NCBI GenBank assembly: GCA_022601215.1
Contig: JAHZIZ010000402.1
Span: forward strand, 1 to 6,604
Source: Bacteroidota bacterium
GTDB lineage: Bacteria > Bacteroidota > Bacteroidia > Flavobacteriales > Flavobacteriaceae
DNA: 6,604 nt
Reading direction: 5' to 3'
Position numbers and translations under genes: made by a program. The notes under the pieces are model-generated. The model searched no databases. It was not told the DNA's origin and saw only the letters and a program-made list of their open reading frames with translations. Below are positions 1 through 6,604 of the stretch, piece by piece (the stretch's first letter is position 1; the number at the start of each line of letters is the position of its first letter).

Positions 1-1498
1 GATGGTGAAATCTCGGTGCGTTAACAGCTTCTTGCATTGGCATCCCGTATTCGTAAACATTCAGAATCGTTTGTAGCACGGAAGTAATGATTGTAGATCC
101 TCCAGGAGTACCAACACTCATCCACAGTTTGTCATCCTTTTCTACTAGGGTAGGAGTCATAGAGCTTAGCATTCTTTTTTGTGGTTGAATGGCATTGGCT
201 TCTCCTCCAATAAGTCCAAACATATTTGGTTCTCCGGGTTTGGCGCTAAAATCGTCCATTTCATTGTTCAGAAAAAAACCGAGTTCTTTGGCATATAACT
301 TGGAACCGTAATAGGCATTAAGCGTTGTAGTTACGGCTATCGCATTCCCCTGTGGATCAATAATAGAGTAGTGGGTAGTCTCCGTACTTTCATAACCAGG
401 TATCACACCATGAGCAATATCTGAAGAAACTGTCGCTTTTTCAAAAGAAAAGTCTGACATTCTGGCTTCTGCGTACTGTTTAGAAATGAGCGTGTCTTTT
501 GGAATTCTCACAAAGTCGGGATCACCCAGATAGAAACTTCTATCGGCGTAAGCTCTTCTTTCCGCCTCCGTTATTACTTGAATGCTTTCTAACGAGTTAT
601 GACCATATTCAGATAAGGGGTACGGTTCAATGGATTTCATTATTTGTGCCAAACAAACTCCGCCACTGGATGGTGGTGACATAGAAATAATTTTCAAATC
701 TTTATAATCAAAAACCACAGGGTCCCGTAATTCGGCTTCATAGGCATTCAGATCTTCCATGGTGATAATTCCTCCGTTAGATTGCATAAAATCAACAAGT
801 TTCTGTGCCGTTTCTCCACTGTAAAATTCGGACCTACCATTTTTCACTATACGTTCTAGGGTCTGGGCTAAGGCTTCATTTTTAATGGTGTCTCCTGCCT
901 TAAACGTTTGAGTAAAAATGGAATCATCACCGTTTATTTCCTTAAATACAGGGCCAAATTCGTTAAGGCGCTCTGCCTGCATTTCGGTTACCGAAAATCC
1001 CTTTCTCGCTAATACAATTACGGGGTCCAAAATTTCTTCCATAGGTAAGGATCCTAATTTTTGGTGCACCGCAAATATTCCAGCCACCGAACCTGGTACC
1101 CCAACTGCGAGTCCACCTACCTTACTCTTATCTTGGATAAAATTTCCTTCTTCATCCAAGTACATATCTCTGGATGCAGCTATGGGTGCCTTCTCCCGAT
1201 AATCAAAAGCTCCCAATTCACCATACTTTGTCCTATATACCATAAAACCACCACCTCCGAGATTTCCTGCAACGGGATAGGAGACTGCTAATGCCATTTC
1301 GGTAGCGACCATAGCATCAAAGGCATTGCCACCTTTCTTCATTATATCCGCACCAATCTTGGAGGCTTCTTCTCGAGCAGAAACGACCATTGCGTTTTCT
1401 TTAATAAGTCCTACTTCCGGCTCGTGCAATGGTATAGGTTCCGTATTGGTTTTACAAGCAACAAATGTTAATAACAGTAACAAGATTTTCCAATTCAT
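1..1498 (-). CDS. ggt: Gamma-glutamyltransferase lipoprotein, C-terminus cut by window edge
   Basis: Ntn-hydrolase that transfers or hydrolyses the gamma-glutamyl group of glutathione and related compounds. My reverse-strand translation is open for 499 codons from ATG at 1498 to the left edge. By alignment in memory to the 580-residue E. coli enzyme, about 60-65 C-terminal residues are missing. Residues 1-15 look like a lipoprotein signal: Lys4, a leucine-rich core, then FVAC with Cys15 as the lipidation site. The predicted self-cleavage point and nucleophile is Thr374 in ETTHYSIID, which would give large and small subunits. Other expected active-site residues are Arg101 (DYREKAP), Asn394, Asp416 (NNEMDDFSAKP), Ser445-Ser446 (LSSM) and Gly466-Gly467 (TPGGS). 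The lid-loop segment is present (about 421-432). Glu413 stands where E. coli has Gln430, and Phe427 where E. coli has lid Tyr444. The start overlaps the acpH stop in ATGA, so translation is probably coupled. The family call is firm; periplasmic or outer-membrane location is inferred from the signal. Confidence 0.96.
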   Translation of the reverse strand, partial: MNWKILLLLLTFVACKTNTEPIPLHEPEVGLIKENAMVVSAREEASKIGADIMKKGGNAFDAMVATEMALAVSYPVAGNLGGGGFMVYRTKYGELGAFDYREKAPIAASRDMYLDEEGNFIQDKSKVGGLAVGVPGSVAGIFAVHQKLGSLPMEEILDPVIVLARKGFSVTEMQAERLNEFGPVFKEINGDDSIFTQTFKAGDTIKNEALAQTLERIVKNGRSEFYSGETAQKLVDFMQSNGGIITMEDLNAYEAELRDPVVFDYKDLKIISMSPPSSGGVCLAQIMKSIEPYPLSEYGHNSLESIQVITEAERRAYADRSFYLGDPDFVRIPKDTLISKQYAEARMSDFSFEKATVSSDIAHGVIPGYESTETTHYSIIDPQGNAIAVTTTLNAYYGSKLYAKELGFFLNNEMDDFSAKPGEPNMFGLIGGEANAIQPQKRMLSSMTPTLVEKDDKLWMSVGTPGGSTIITSVLQTILNVYEYGMPMQEAVNAPRFHH

Positions 1499-2079
1499 AA
1501 TTGTGATAGTTTGTTTTGCGAATAGGCGATAAGTTCATCGAAGAACGAAGTAAATTCAGCTTCAAATTCAGTGTAGAACTTCTCCAATTCAATTACTGCG
1601 AAATTCATTTTGGATACACCTTTGGTGCGCACATTCATTTGGTCAAGGATGGTACTTATTCCTTCGATTGTGGAGTAACTAAGTAGCCAGTTGTCACTGA
1701 TCATATAGGGCATCATTCGTTGGATTCGAACTGGGAGTATTTCAAAATTAATACGAAGCAATTCATAAAAATCATCCACATATTCATCTAATGGCTGATC
1801 GTGATAGACAGCCCAATTTTTAGCTAAGTAATGGTCATAAAGAATGTCGACGATAACACCACTGTAATGACCATAATTTTCATGCAATCGTTTGGTACTC
1901 TGTCTTACAGTGGGATGGGCATCCGTATAAGAATCGATAGCTCGATGCAATAAAATACCTTTCCTTATCGACTCTGGATATTTTTCATACCGTTTACCTT
2001 TGATACCATCCGCGATAAAGTTGCCAATGGTAACGCCTTCATCATCTCCAGAAAGATAAATATGTGCTAAGAAATTCAT
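1495..2079 (-). CDS. acpH: ACP phosphodiesterase family protein (AcpH/DUF479)
   Basis: Predicted cytoplasmic metal-dependent phosphodiesterase that removes the 4'-phosphopantetheine arm from holo-acyl carrier protein, giving apo-ACP. The 194-residue product matches the length of E. coli AcpH (193). It carries the family pattern: an MNFLAH start (His6), GNFIAD with Asp24, LLHRAID with His45, Arg46 and Asp49, YTDAHP with Asp53 and His55, and DILYDHYLAKNW (78-89) with Asp78, Asp82 and His83. These His/Asp residues fit the HD-like metal site described for the family. No signal peptide or membrane segment is visible. The ATG at 2079 is preferred because the protein begins exactly at the conserved MNFLAH. 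There is no Shine-Dalgarno, only AT-rich sequence. It is first in a leftward unit and its TGA overlaps the ggt ATG by 4 bases. Substrate specificity is inferred; several DUF479 proteins are annotated by similarity only. Confidence 0.9.
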   Translation of the reverse strand: MNFLAHIYLSGDDEGVTIGNFIADGIKGKRYEKYPESIRKGILLHRAIDSYTDAHPTVRQSTKRLHENYGHYSGVIVDILYDHYLAKNWAVYHDQPLDEYVDDFYELLRINFEILPVRIQRMMPYMISDNWLLSYSTIEGISTILDQMNVRTKGVSKMNFAVIELEKFYTEFEAEFTSFFDELIAYSQNKLSQL

Positions 2080-2093
2080 GTTATAAATATATG

Positions 2094-2101
2094 TAAATTT
2101 G
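2094..2101 (+). promoter_or_regulatory. Candidate Bacteroidetes -7 promoter box (TAAATTTG)
   Basis: TAAATTTG is an exact match to the TAnnTTTG -7 consensus of Bacteroidetes housekeeping promoters. It lies in the 40-bp divergent gap, 18 bases before the TTG start of the acyltransferase gene. Transcription would begin near 2107, giving a leader of only about a dozen bases. I see no good TTG/TTTG -33 element at the expected distance, and the short AT-rich gap makes a chance match possible. On the opposite strand, TATATTTA (2091-2084) is a near match that could serve acpH, but it would imply an almost leaderless message. Confidence 0.45.
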
Positions 2102-2119
2102 AATCGGTAAAATTTAATT

Positions 2120-3187
2120 TTGAATAGACTTCCTAACCTTGATCCATTACGATTTGTTTTAGCTACTTTAGTGATGCTGTTTCATATACCACAGCTTTCT
2201 AGAAATCAAGGACTTCCTTATTTTAATGATTGGCCAATTTTTCATAGAGGAACGGAAGCGGTCTATGTTTTTTTTGTTTTGAGTGGATTTCTCATTATTG
2301 GACAGATATATGACTATAAGCAGCAGGGGCGTTTTTCAATTAAAAACTTCTATGCGAGAAGAGCACTTCGTATTTTACCCTTGTATTACTTAATCGTAAT
2401 TTTTGGCTTTATATTTTACAACCTCATTGTTCCGGCAATGGGATTCGATGTTCCTATAAATTATGAACTTTCCGAAGGAATTTTACTCACGGTATTCTTT
2501 CTCCCCAATGTGTTTTCATCTTTGTACGAACCCGGTGGAATTTTAGAAATTTTATGGTCCATTGGAATAGAAGAACAGTTTTACCTGATGATAGCCCCGT
2601 TGCTATTTTTTATAAAGAATAAATGGCTCATGTGGGTACTAACCCTAATCTCAATTGGCTATTTCATTTTATTTCATCTGGAAATCGGGGATATTCTTTC
2701 GGATTTTGGAATGGTATATTTTTATCTGTTTTCGGGAGGCTTGATAGCGATTTTAGAAAAGGAAAATAAATTAGAATTTTTAAAGAAATTAGCCGCAATC
2801 CCCTTATTGATTTCTATTTTTGCAGTGCTGTTTTTTGTCACAGATCTATTACAGTTCCCTACTCATTGGATACGACATGGGCTGAGTTGTGTGTTGTTTG
2901 GTTTGTTTGTGCATACCCTTGCGCACAATAATAGAGGTGTGGTTATTAAGAGCAAGGTGCTAAGTTATTTTGGTAACATCTCTTATGGTATTTATATGTA
3001 CCACGCTATTGCAATGAATTTGGTCGTATTTGGCTTTATGAAATTGTCAATAAACTCATTGTCATCGACGGTAACGATACTGTTGATTAATGTATTGGTA
3101 TTTTTATTGACACTTGGTGTAGCGCATTTTTCATATGTTTACTTAGAACGCTATTTTTTAAACCTTAAATCTAAATTTAGAAAATGA
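2120..3187 (+). CDS. Membrane acyltransferase-3 family protein (OafA/YrhL-like)
   Basis: Integral inner-membrane acyltransferase of the acyltransferase-3 family, whose members add acetyl or other acyl groups to LPS O-antigen, peptidoglycan, exopolysaccharide, antibiotics or lipids. The 355 residues correspond to the bare membrane domain, without a C-terminal SGNH domain. Visible family features are NLDPLRF with Arg11 and MLFH with His22 (the N-terminal R...H pattern), an FFVLSGFLI helix (about 51-60), the ARRALRILPLYY motif (79-90), WSIGIEEQFYL with Glu151-Glu152 (146-156), and NISYGIYMYH near 286-295. About ten hydrophobic helices are spread along the chain. The start is TTG at 2120: an in-frame TAA at 2108-2110 blocks extension, and the next ATG (codon 19) would lose the first helix and Arg11. 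ATT at 2117 is a less likely alternative. Its TGA overlaps the glmM ATG in ATGA. The acceptor cannot be told from sequence; an envelope glycan is a reasonable guess from the neighbours. Confidence 0.92.
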   Translation: MNRLPNLDPLRFVLATLVMLFHIPQLSRNQGLPYFNDWPIFHRGTEAVYVFFVLSGFLIIGQIYDYKQQGRFSIKNFYARRALRILPLYYLIVIFGFIFYNLIVPAMGFDVPINYELSEGILLTVFFLPNVFSSLYEPGGILEILWSIGIEEQFYLMIAPLLFFIKNKWLMWVLTLISIGYFILFHLEIGDILSDFGMVYFYLFSGGLIAILEKENKLEFLKKLAAIPLLISIFAVLFFVTDLLQFPTHWIRHGLSCVLFGLFVHTLAHNNRGVVIKSKVLSYFGNISYGIYMYHAIAMNLVVFGFMKLSINSLSSTVTILLINVLVFLLTLGVAHFSYVYLERYFLNLKSKFRK

Positions 3188-4572
3188 CATTAATAAAATC
3201 TATTTCAGGAATTCGTGGGACTATTGGAGGAACGCAAGGAGAAAATTTGACACCCATCGATGCAGTAAAATATGCAGCGGCTTATGGTAGTTGGGTGAAG
3301 CAACAACGGGATAAAGACACCTATCGTGTAGTGGTTGGTCGTGACGCTAGAATTTCAGGCCATATGGTACAGCAATTAGTGATGAACACTTTGATTGGTA
3401 TGGGGATTGATGTGATCGATTTAGGACTTTCTACTACGCCTACAGTTGAAGTAGCAGTCGATTTAGAGCATGCGGACGGAGGGATTATTCTCACAGCCAG
3501 CCACAACCCAAAACAATGGAATGCTTTAAAGTTATTGAATAGTAAGGGTGAGTTTTTAGATGCTGCAGCAGGTCAGGAAATACTGGATATCGCCGCCGCC
3601 GAGAATGTCAATTTTGCAGAAGTAGATCATTTAGGTGAGATTTCAAAGAATGATGCTTACATCGATTTACATATTGAAGAGATTTTGGACCTAACATTGG
3701 TTAATAGAGAAGCCATAAAAAAGGCTGGCTTTAAAGTGGTAGTTGACGGGGTGAATTCCACAGGAGGAATTGCAGTACCTCTTCTTTTAGATGCGCTAGG
3801 AGTACAAACTGTCAAACTTTTTTGTACGCCAAATGGAGAGTTTCCACATAATCCAGAGCCCTTAAAAGAACATTTAACAGATTTAATGAAGACTGTCATA
3901 CAAGAACATGCCGATCTTGGAATAGTGGTAGATCCGGATGTGGATCGCTTGGCATTTGTAGATGAGCAAGGTGAAATGTTTGGAGAAGAATATACGCTGG
4001 TGGCTGTAGCAGATTATGTACTGGCTAATACACCTGGTGATACAGTGTCAAATATGTCTTCTTCTAGAGCATTACGTGATGTCACACAAAAACACGGTGG
4101 CACCTATAAGGCGAGCGCTGTGGGTGAAGTGAATGTGGTGAATCTTATGAAGGAAACTAAGGCGGTTATTGGAGGGGAAGGTAACGGAGGCATTATCTAT
4201 CCTGAATTGCACTACGGAAGGGATAGTCTTGTCGGTATTGCTTTATTTCTAAGTCACTTAGCCGAAAAGAATGTTGCTGTTAGTAAGTTGCGAGCGGAGT
4301 ATCCATCATATTTTATGAGTAAGAAAAAGATTGAGCTAACACCGGAGTTGGATGTAGATGGTATTTTAAAAGCTATGGAGGCTACATATGCTCAGGAAGA
4401 AATAAATACCGTAGATGGAGTAAAAATCGATTTTTCTGAAAATTGGGTGCATTTAAGAAAATCTAATACTGAACCAATCATCAGAATTTATACAGAGGCT
4501 AAATCGCAAGAGGAAGCGGATACCTTGGCGAATAAAATTATTGACGAGATAAAGACGATTGTTAACCTATAA
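3184..4572 (+). CDS. glmM: Phosphoglucosamine mutase (alpha-D-phosphohexomutase family)
   Basis: Cytoplasmic enzyme expected to convert glucosamine-6-phosphate to glucosamine-1-phosphate, feeding UDP-GlcNAc for peptidoglycan and lipid A. The 462 residues are close to the family norm (E. coli GlmM 445). All four phosphohexomutase signatures are in order: the phosphoserine loop TASHNP (104-109, Ser106), the metal loop DPDVDR (250-255, with Asp250, Asp252 and Asp254), the sugar-binding loop GEGNGG (331-336) followed by HYGRD (Arg346), and the phosphate-binding loop RKSNTEP (425-431). The N-terminal SGIRGTIGG (8-16) is also typical. The ATG at 3184 overlaps the upstream acyltransferase stop, and the protein begins right at the conserved N-terminus. 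The family is certain. Choosing GlmM over phosphomannomutase or phosphoglucomutase rests on the overall resemblance to Bacteroidetes proteins annotated as GlmM. If this is the only copy in the genome, it should be essential. Confidence 0.9.
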   Translation: MTLIKSISGIRGTIGGTQGENLTPIDAVKYAAAYGSWVKQQRDKDTYRVVVGRDARISGHMVQQLVMNTLIGMGIDVIDLGLSTTPTVEVAVDLEHADGGIILTASHNPKQWNALKLLNSKGEFLDAAAGQEILDIAAAENVNFAEVDHLGEISKNDAYIDLHIEEILDLTLVNREAIKKAGFKVVVDGVNSTGGIAVPLLLDALGVQTVKLFCTPNGEFPHNPEPLKEHLTDLMKTVIQEHADLGIVVDPDVDRLAFVDEQGEMFGEEYTLVAVADYVLANTPGDTVSNMSSSRALRDVTQKHGGTYKASAVGEVNVVNLMKETKAVIGGEGNGGIIYPELHYGRDSLVGIALFLSHLAEKNVAVSKLRAEYPSYFMSKKKIELTPELDVDGILKAMEATYAQEEINTVDGVKIDFSENWVHLRKSNTEPIIRIYTEAKSQEEADTLANKIIDEIKTIVNL

Positions 4573-4608
4573 TTTTCTTATTTTAGCCGTTTAACAAGCT
4601 GAAAATTA
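4570..4608 (+). repeat. AT-rich inverted repeat after glmM, weak terminator candidate
   Basis: TAATTTTC (4570-4577) and GAAAATTA (4601-4608) are perfect 8-base inverted arms around a 23-base loop. A competing inner hairpin pairs TTTTAGC (4581-4587) with GCTGAAA (4598-4604) around a 10-base loop, with one G-U pair. Both stems are AT-rich and no T-run follows, so this is not a classical intrinsic terminator. It starts at the last bases of glmM and fills most of the 52-bp gap before the PLP-enzyme gene. It could attenuate read-through, protect the mRNA end, or be chance. Confidence 0.25.
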
Positions 4609-4624
4609 ATAGTTTACGTAGTCT

Positions 4625-6103
4625 ATGGGAAAAGTAGGAAATCTTGAAAATTACTTTAATTCATTCCGAAACAACATCTTAGGAGTTGATCAAGTCTTTT
4701 CTTCACCGTATGGAGAACAGACAATGGTCTATACGGATTGGACGGCGAGTGGACGGTTGTATAAAATTATTGAAGATAAGATGACCAATGAGTTTGGTCC
4801 TTTTGTGGCCAATACTCACACACAGACAACAGTTAGCGGGACTGCCATGACCAAAGCCTATAAACGGGCTCGCACTATAATCAAGGATCATGTACATGCT
4901 GGAGCCGATGATGTGCTTATCACTACTGGTACTGGTATGACAGGTGCTGTGAATAAATTTCAACGGATTTTAGGTTTGAAAATCCCTGAACAAATAAAGG
5001 ATTATATTTCTGTAGACGAAGGGGATAGACCCTTAGTATTTGTCTCTCACATGGAACATCATAGCAACCAAACGTCATGGCTGGAGACGATTGCACGTGT
5101 GGTAGTTATTCCTTGTAATGATGAAGGTTTGTTTTGTTTAGAAAATTTCAAATCATTGCTCTCCGAGTATAGAGATGATAAGGCTCTTAAAATTGCCTCC
5201 ATTACCAGTTGCTCTAATGTGACTGGGATTAAAACACCCTATTATGAGGTCGCTAAATTAATGCATCAACAAGACGGCTTATGTTTTGTGGATTTTGCAT
5301 GTTCAGGTCCATACGTGGATATTGATATGCATCCTGAGGATCCTGAGGCCTATCTTGATGCTATCTTCTTTTCTCCACATAAATTTTTAGGCGGACCAGG
5401 GAGCTGTGGGGTTTTAGTTTTTAATAAAAAATTGTACAGAAATTTAGTGCCAGACTGCCCAGGTGGGGGAACTGTTAGTTGGACAACACCCTGGGGGACA
5501 CATGAATATATTGAAGATATAGAAGAACGTGAAGATGGGGGTACTCCTGGGTTCTTGCAAGTAATACGAACCTCTTTGGCTATTAAGTTGAAAGAACAAA
5601 TGGGGGTTGATAATATGTTAGCTCGGGAGGAAGAATTACTTCGTTATTTCTTTGACCGAATGGATCAAGAGGATCAGATTTCTATATTGGCTTCCGAACA
5701 TAAAAATAGATTAGGTGTATTGTCACTAAATGTTGGAGGTCTTCATTTCGATTTAGCCGTAAAAATACTAAATGACCGTTTCGGAATTCAATCGCGAGGT
5801 GGATGTAGTTGTGCTGGAACTTATGGACATTATTTGTTGGAAATTGATCAACCAAAATCTACCACTATTATTACAGAACTAAAATCAGGGAAACTTCTGC
5901 TTAAACCAGGATGGGTACGGGTATCAATTCATCCTACTACAACGAATGCTGAGATGAAATATGTTTGCGATAGTCTAATCGCCTTAGCCAATAATTGGGA
6001 AGCTTGGGGCGATGAATATCAATTCATTGATGGACAATTTCAACATAAATTAAGTACGTTGGAAGCCACTGACGCCTTGTTGGATGATTGGTTTCAGTTA
6101 TAA
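4625..6103 (+). CDS. Class V aminotransferase-fold PLP enzyme, cysteine desulfurase / selenocysteine lyase-like
   Basis: Predicted cytoplasmic PLP enzyme related to SufS/CsdA, which take sulfur from cysteine (or selenium from selenocysteine) to form alanine. The exact substrate is unknown. Visible residues are MEHHSN (143-148) with the cofactor-stacking His, VDFAC (222-226) with Asp223 for the PLP pyridine nitrogen, SPHKFLGG (250-257) with Lys253 as the Schiff-base lysine, and RGGCSCAG (391-398), where Cys396 aligns with the catalytic Cys of the SufS R-x-G-x-x-CA motif and Cys394 lies beside it. Cys226 occupies the position of the SufS PLP-contacting Gln. At 492 residues it is longer than SufS (about 406), with extra sequence around 118-135 and a C-terminal tail from about 456. 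The ATG at 4625 is fixed by an in-frame TAG at 4619-4621. It follows glmM after 52 bp, and no sufBCD, sufE, iscU or nifU gene lies beside it. It may share the glmM transcript or use its own weak promoter. The fold is secure; physiological function is not. Confidence 0.9.
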   Translation: MGKVGNLENYFNSFRNNILGVDQVFSSPYGEQTMVYTDWTASGRLYKIIEDKMTNEFGPFVANTHTQTTVSGTAMTKAYKRARTIIKDHVHAGADDVLITTGTGMTGAVNKFQRILGLKIPEQIKDYISVDEGDRPLVFVSHMEHHSNQTSWLETIARVVVIPCNDEGLFCLENFKSLLSEYRDDKALKIASITSCSNVTGIKTPYYEVAKLMHQQDGLCFVDFACSGPYVDIDMHPEDPEAYLDAIFFSPHKFLGGPGSCGVLVFNKKLYRNLVPDCPGGGTVSWTTPWGTHEYIEDIEEREDGGTPGFLQVIRTSLAIKLKEQMGVDNMLAREEELLRYFFDRMDQEDQISILASEHKNRLGVLSLNVGGLHFDLAVKILNDRFGIQSRGGCSCAGTYGHYLLEIDQPKSTTIITELKSGKLLLKPGWVRVSIHPTTTNAEMKYVCDSLIALANNWEAWGDEYQFIDGQFQHKLSTLEATDALLDDWFQL

Positions 6104-6114
6104 CGGAATGTCGG

Positions 6115-6604
6115 TTATTGAAATTCTGGCGGAACCTTATCTCTATGTTTCCAGCGCTTATGCGTCCACAGGTAATAACACGGCTCTTCGTGAATCTGCT
6201 TTTCAACTAGATTAAAAAAAGCATCGGTTATTTGGTAATCAGGAAGTTGTTTGGCGTCTTTTGCCAATGTTGTAAAGCTTGTTTCGTAGAATCCTCGTTT
6301 TATTCGTTTTACAGAAAAAAATACCACGGCCATATCCAATTTTTTAGCGAGCATTTCGGCTCCGGTATATACAGGCACCTTAATGCCCATAAAATCTCTC
6401 CAATAATGCGCCTTTCTTGGTTTTGGGGACTGATCACTTACGAAGCCACTTATCGTTAGTTCTTTCCTCATCGCTGCAGCACCTAGAGCATGGATGGTTT
6501 CCTTGGTAGTAATAAGACGAGTGTCGTATTTTGCACGGATGCGTTTCACTAAAGCGTCAAAGTATTTATTGCCTAAACGTTTGTAAACGGCATATCCTTT
6601 ATGA
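6115..6604 (-). CDS. Lipid A biosynthesis acyltransferase (LpxL/HtrB family), N-terminus outside window
   Basis: C-terminal 162 residues of a lysophospholipid/lipid A acyltransferase, a membrane-associated enzyme that adds a secondary acyl chain from acyl-ACP to a Kdo-lipid A precursor. The frame is open to the right edge, so the true start lies beyond it; the GTG at 6549 is internal, because the upstream codons (HKGYAVYKRLGNKYFD) continue the family sequence. Counting visible residues, GFVSDQSP (53-60) matches the conserved block corresponding to APDHDYGP in E. coli LpxL. DFMGIKVPVYTGAEMLA (70-86) matches the following F-x-G-x-x-x-P...G...LA region, and YLWTHKRWKHR (144-154) matches the C-terminal YMWLHRRFKTR. 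With a usual size near 300 residues, a little under half is missing, including the catalytic HX4D motif. It converges on the PLP-enzyme gene with 11 bp between the stop codons. Family is firm; which acyl position it serves cannot be told. Confidence 0.9.
   Translation of the reverse strand, partial: HKGYAVYKRLGNKYFDALVKRIRAKYDTRLITTKETIHALGAAAMRKELTISGFVSDQSPKPRKAHYWRDFMGIKVPVYTGAEMLAKKLDMAVVFFSVKRIKRGFYETSFTTLAKDAKQLPDYQITDAFFNLVEKQIHEEPCYYLWTHKRWKHRDKVPPEFQ

Noticed and set aside
499..1532. Several plus-strand open frames (499-684, 918-1202, 1061-1291, 1326-1532)
   Set aside because: They lie antisense to the ggt gene, whose translation is continuous and carries all family motifs; their products resemble nothing recognisable.
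3321..3899. Minus-strand open frames inside glmM (3321-3506 and 3657-3899)
   Set aside because: They are antisense to a well-conserved phosphohexomutase, low in complexity, and without recognisable domains.
4610..4617. TAGTTTAC as a -7 promoter box for the PLP-enzyme gene
   Set aside because: Only four of the six fixed consensus positions match and no -33 element is visible, so it was not listed as a promoter.
4703..4963. Minus-strand open frame opposite the PLP-enzyme gene
   Set aside because: It is a shadow of the confident plus-strand gene and has no family resemblance.
6024..6459. Open frames 6024-6206 (minus) and 6232-6459 (plus) over the convergent right end
   Set aside because: Both overlap confident genes in other frames and have no recognisable product.
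1..6604. Mobile element, CRISPR array, tRNA, riboswitch or defence-system components
   Set aside because: No repeat array, transposase or integrase motif, tRNA-like fold or toxin/nuclease signature was found; nearly all bases are in recognisable metabolic or envelope genes.

Overview
This is an AT-rich window from a member of the Bacteroidetes, most likely a marine-type Flavobacteriia. The assignment rests on the protein types, the near absence of Shine-Dalgarno sequences before the genes, and an exact match to the TAnnTTTG -7 promoter box of that phylum. No rRNA, tRNA, CRISPR array, insertion sequence, integrase or phage gene is visible. It reads as ordinary chromosomal backbone concerned mostly with cell-envelope and cofactor metabolism.

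Layout. Positions 1-2079 are a leftward two-gene unit: an AcpH-type acyl-carrier-protein phosphodiesterase, followed with a 4-base ATGA overlap by a gamma-glutamyltransferase lipoprotein whose C-terminus runs off the left edge. A 40-bp divergent gap (2080-2119) separates it from a rightward unit. That unit holds an integral-membrane acyltransferase-3 protein with a TTG start, a GlmM-type phosphohexomutase joined by a second ATGA overlap, and, after a 52-bp gap, a SufS-like class V PLP enzyme of about 490 residues. The right end carries the C-terminal half of an LpxL/HtrB-family lipid A acyltransferase. It is on the opposite strand and converges on the PLP enzyme with an 11-bp gap.

How the genes may work together. 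GlmM makes glucosamine-1-phosphate, the precursor of UDP-GlcNAc for peptidoglycan and lipid A. The LpxL homologue acylates lipid A, and the acyltransferase-3 protein probably acylates a surface glycan or other envelope molecule. AcpH removes the phosphopantetheine arm of ACP, the acyl donor for LpxL-type enzymes. GGT handles glutathione or other gamma-glutamyl compounds outside the cytoplasm. A shared envelope theme is an inference from family membership and proximity.

I found no convincing previously undescribed system. The points most worth a second look are the SufS-like enzyme, which has an altered PLP-site motif and no Suf/Isc neighbours, and the tight coupling of acpH to ggt.
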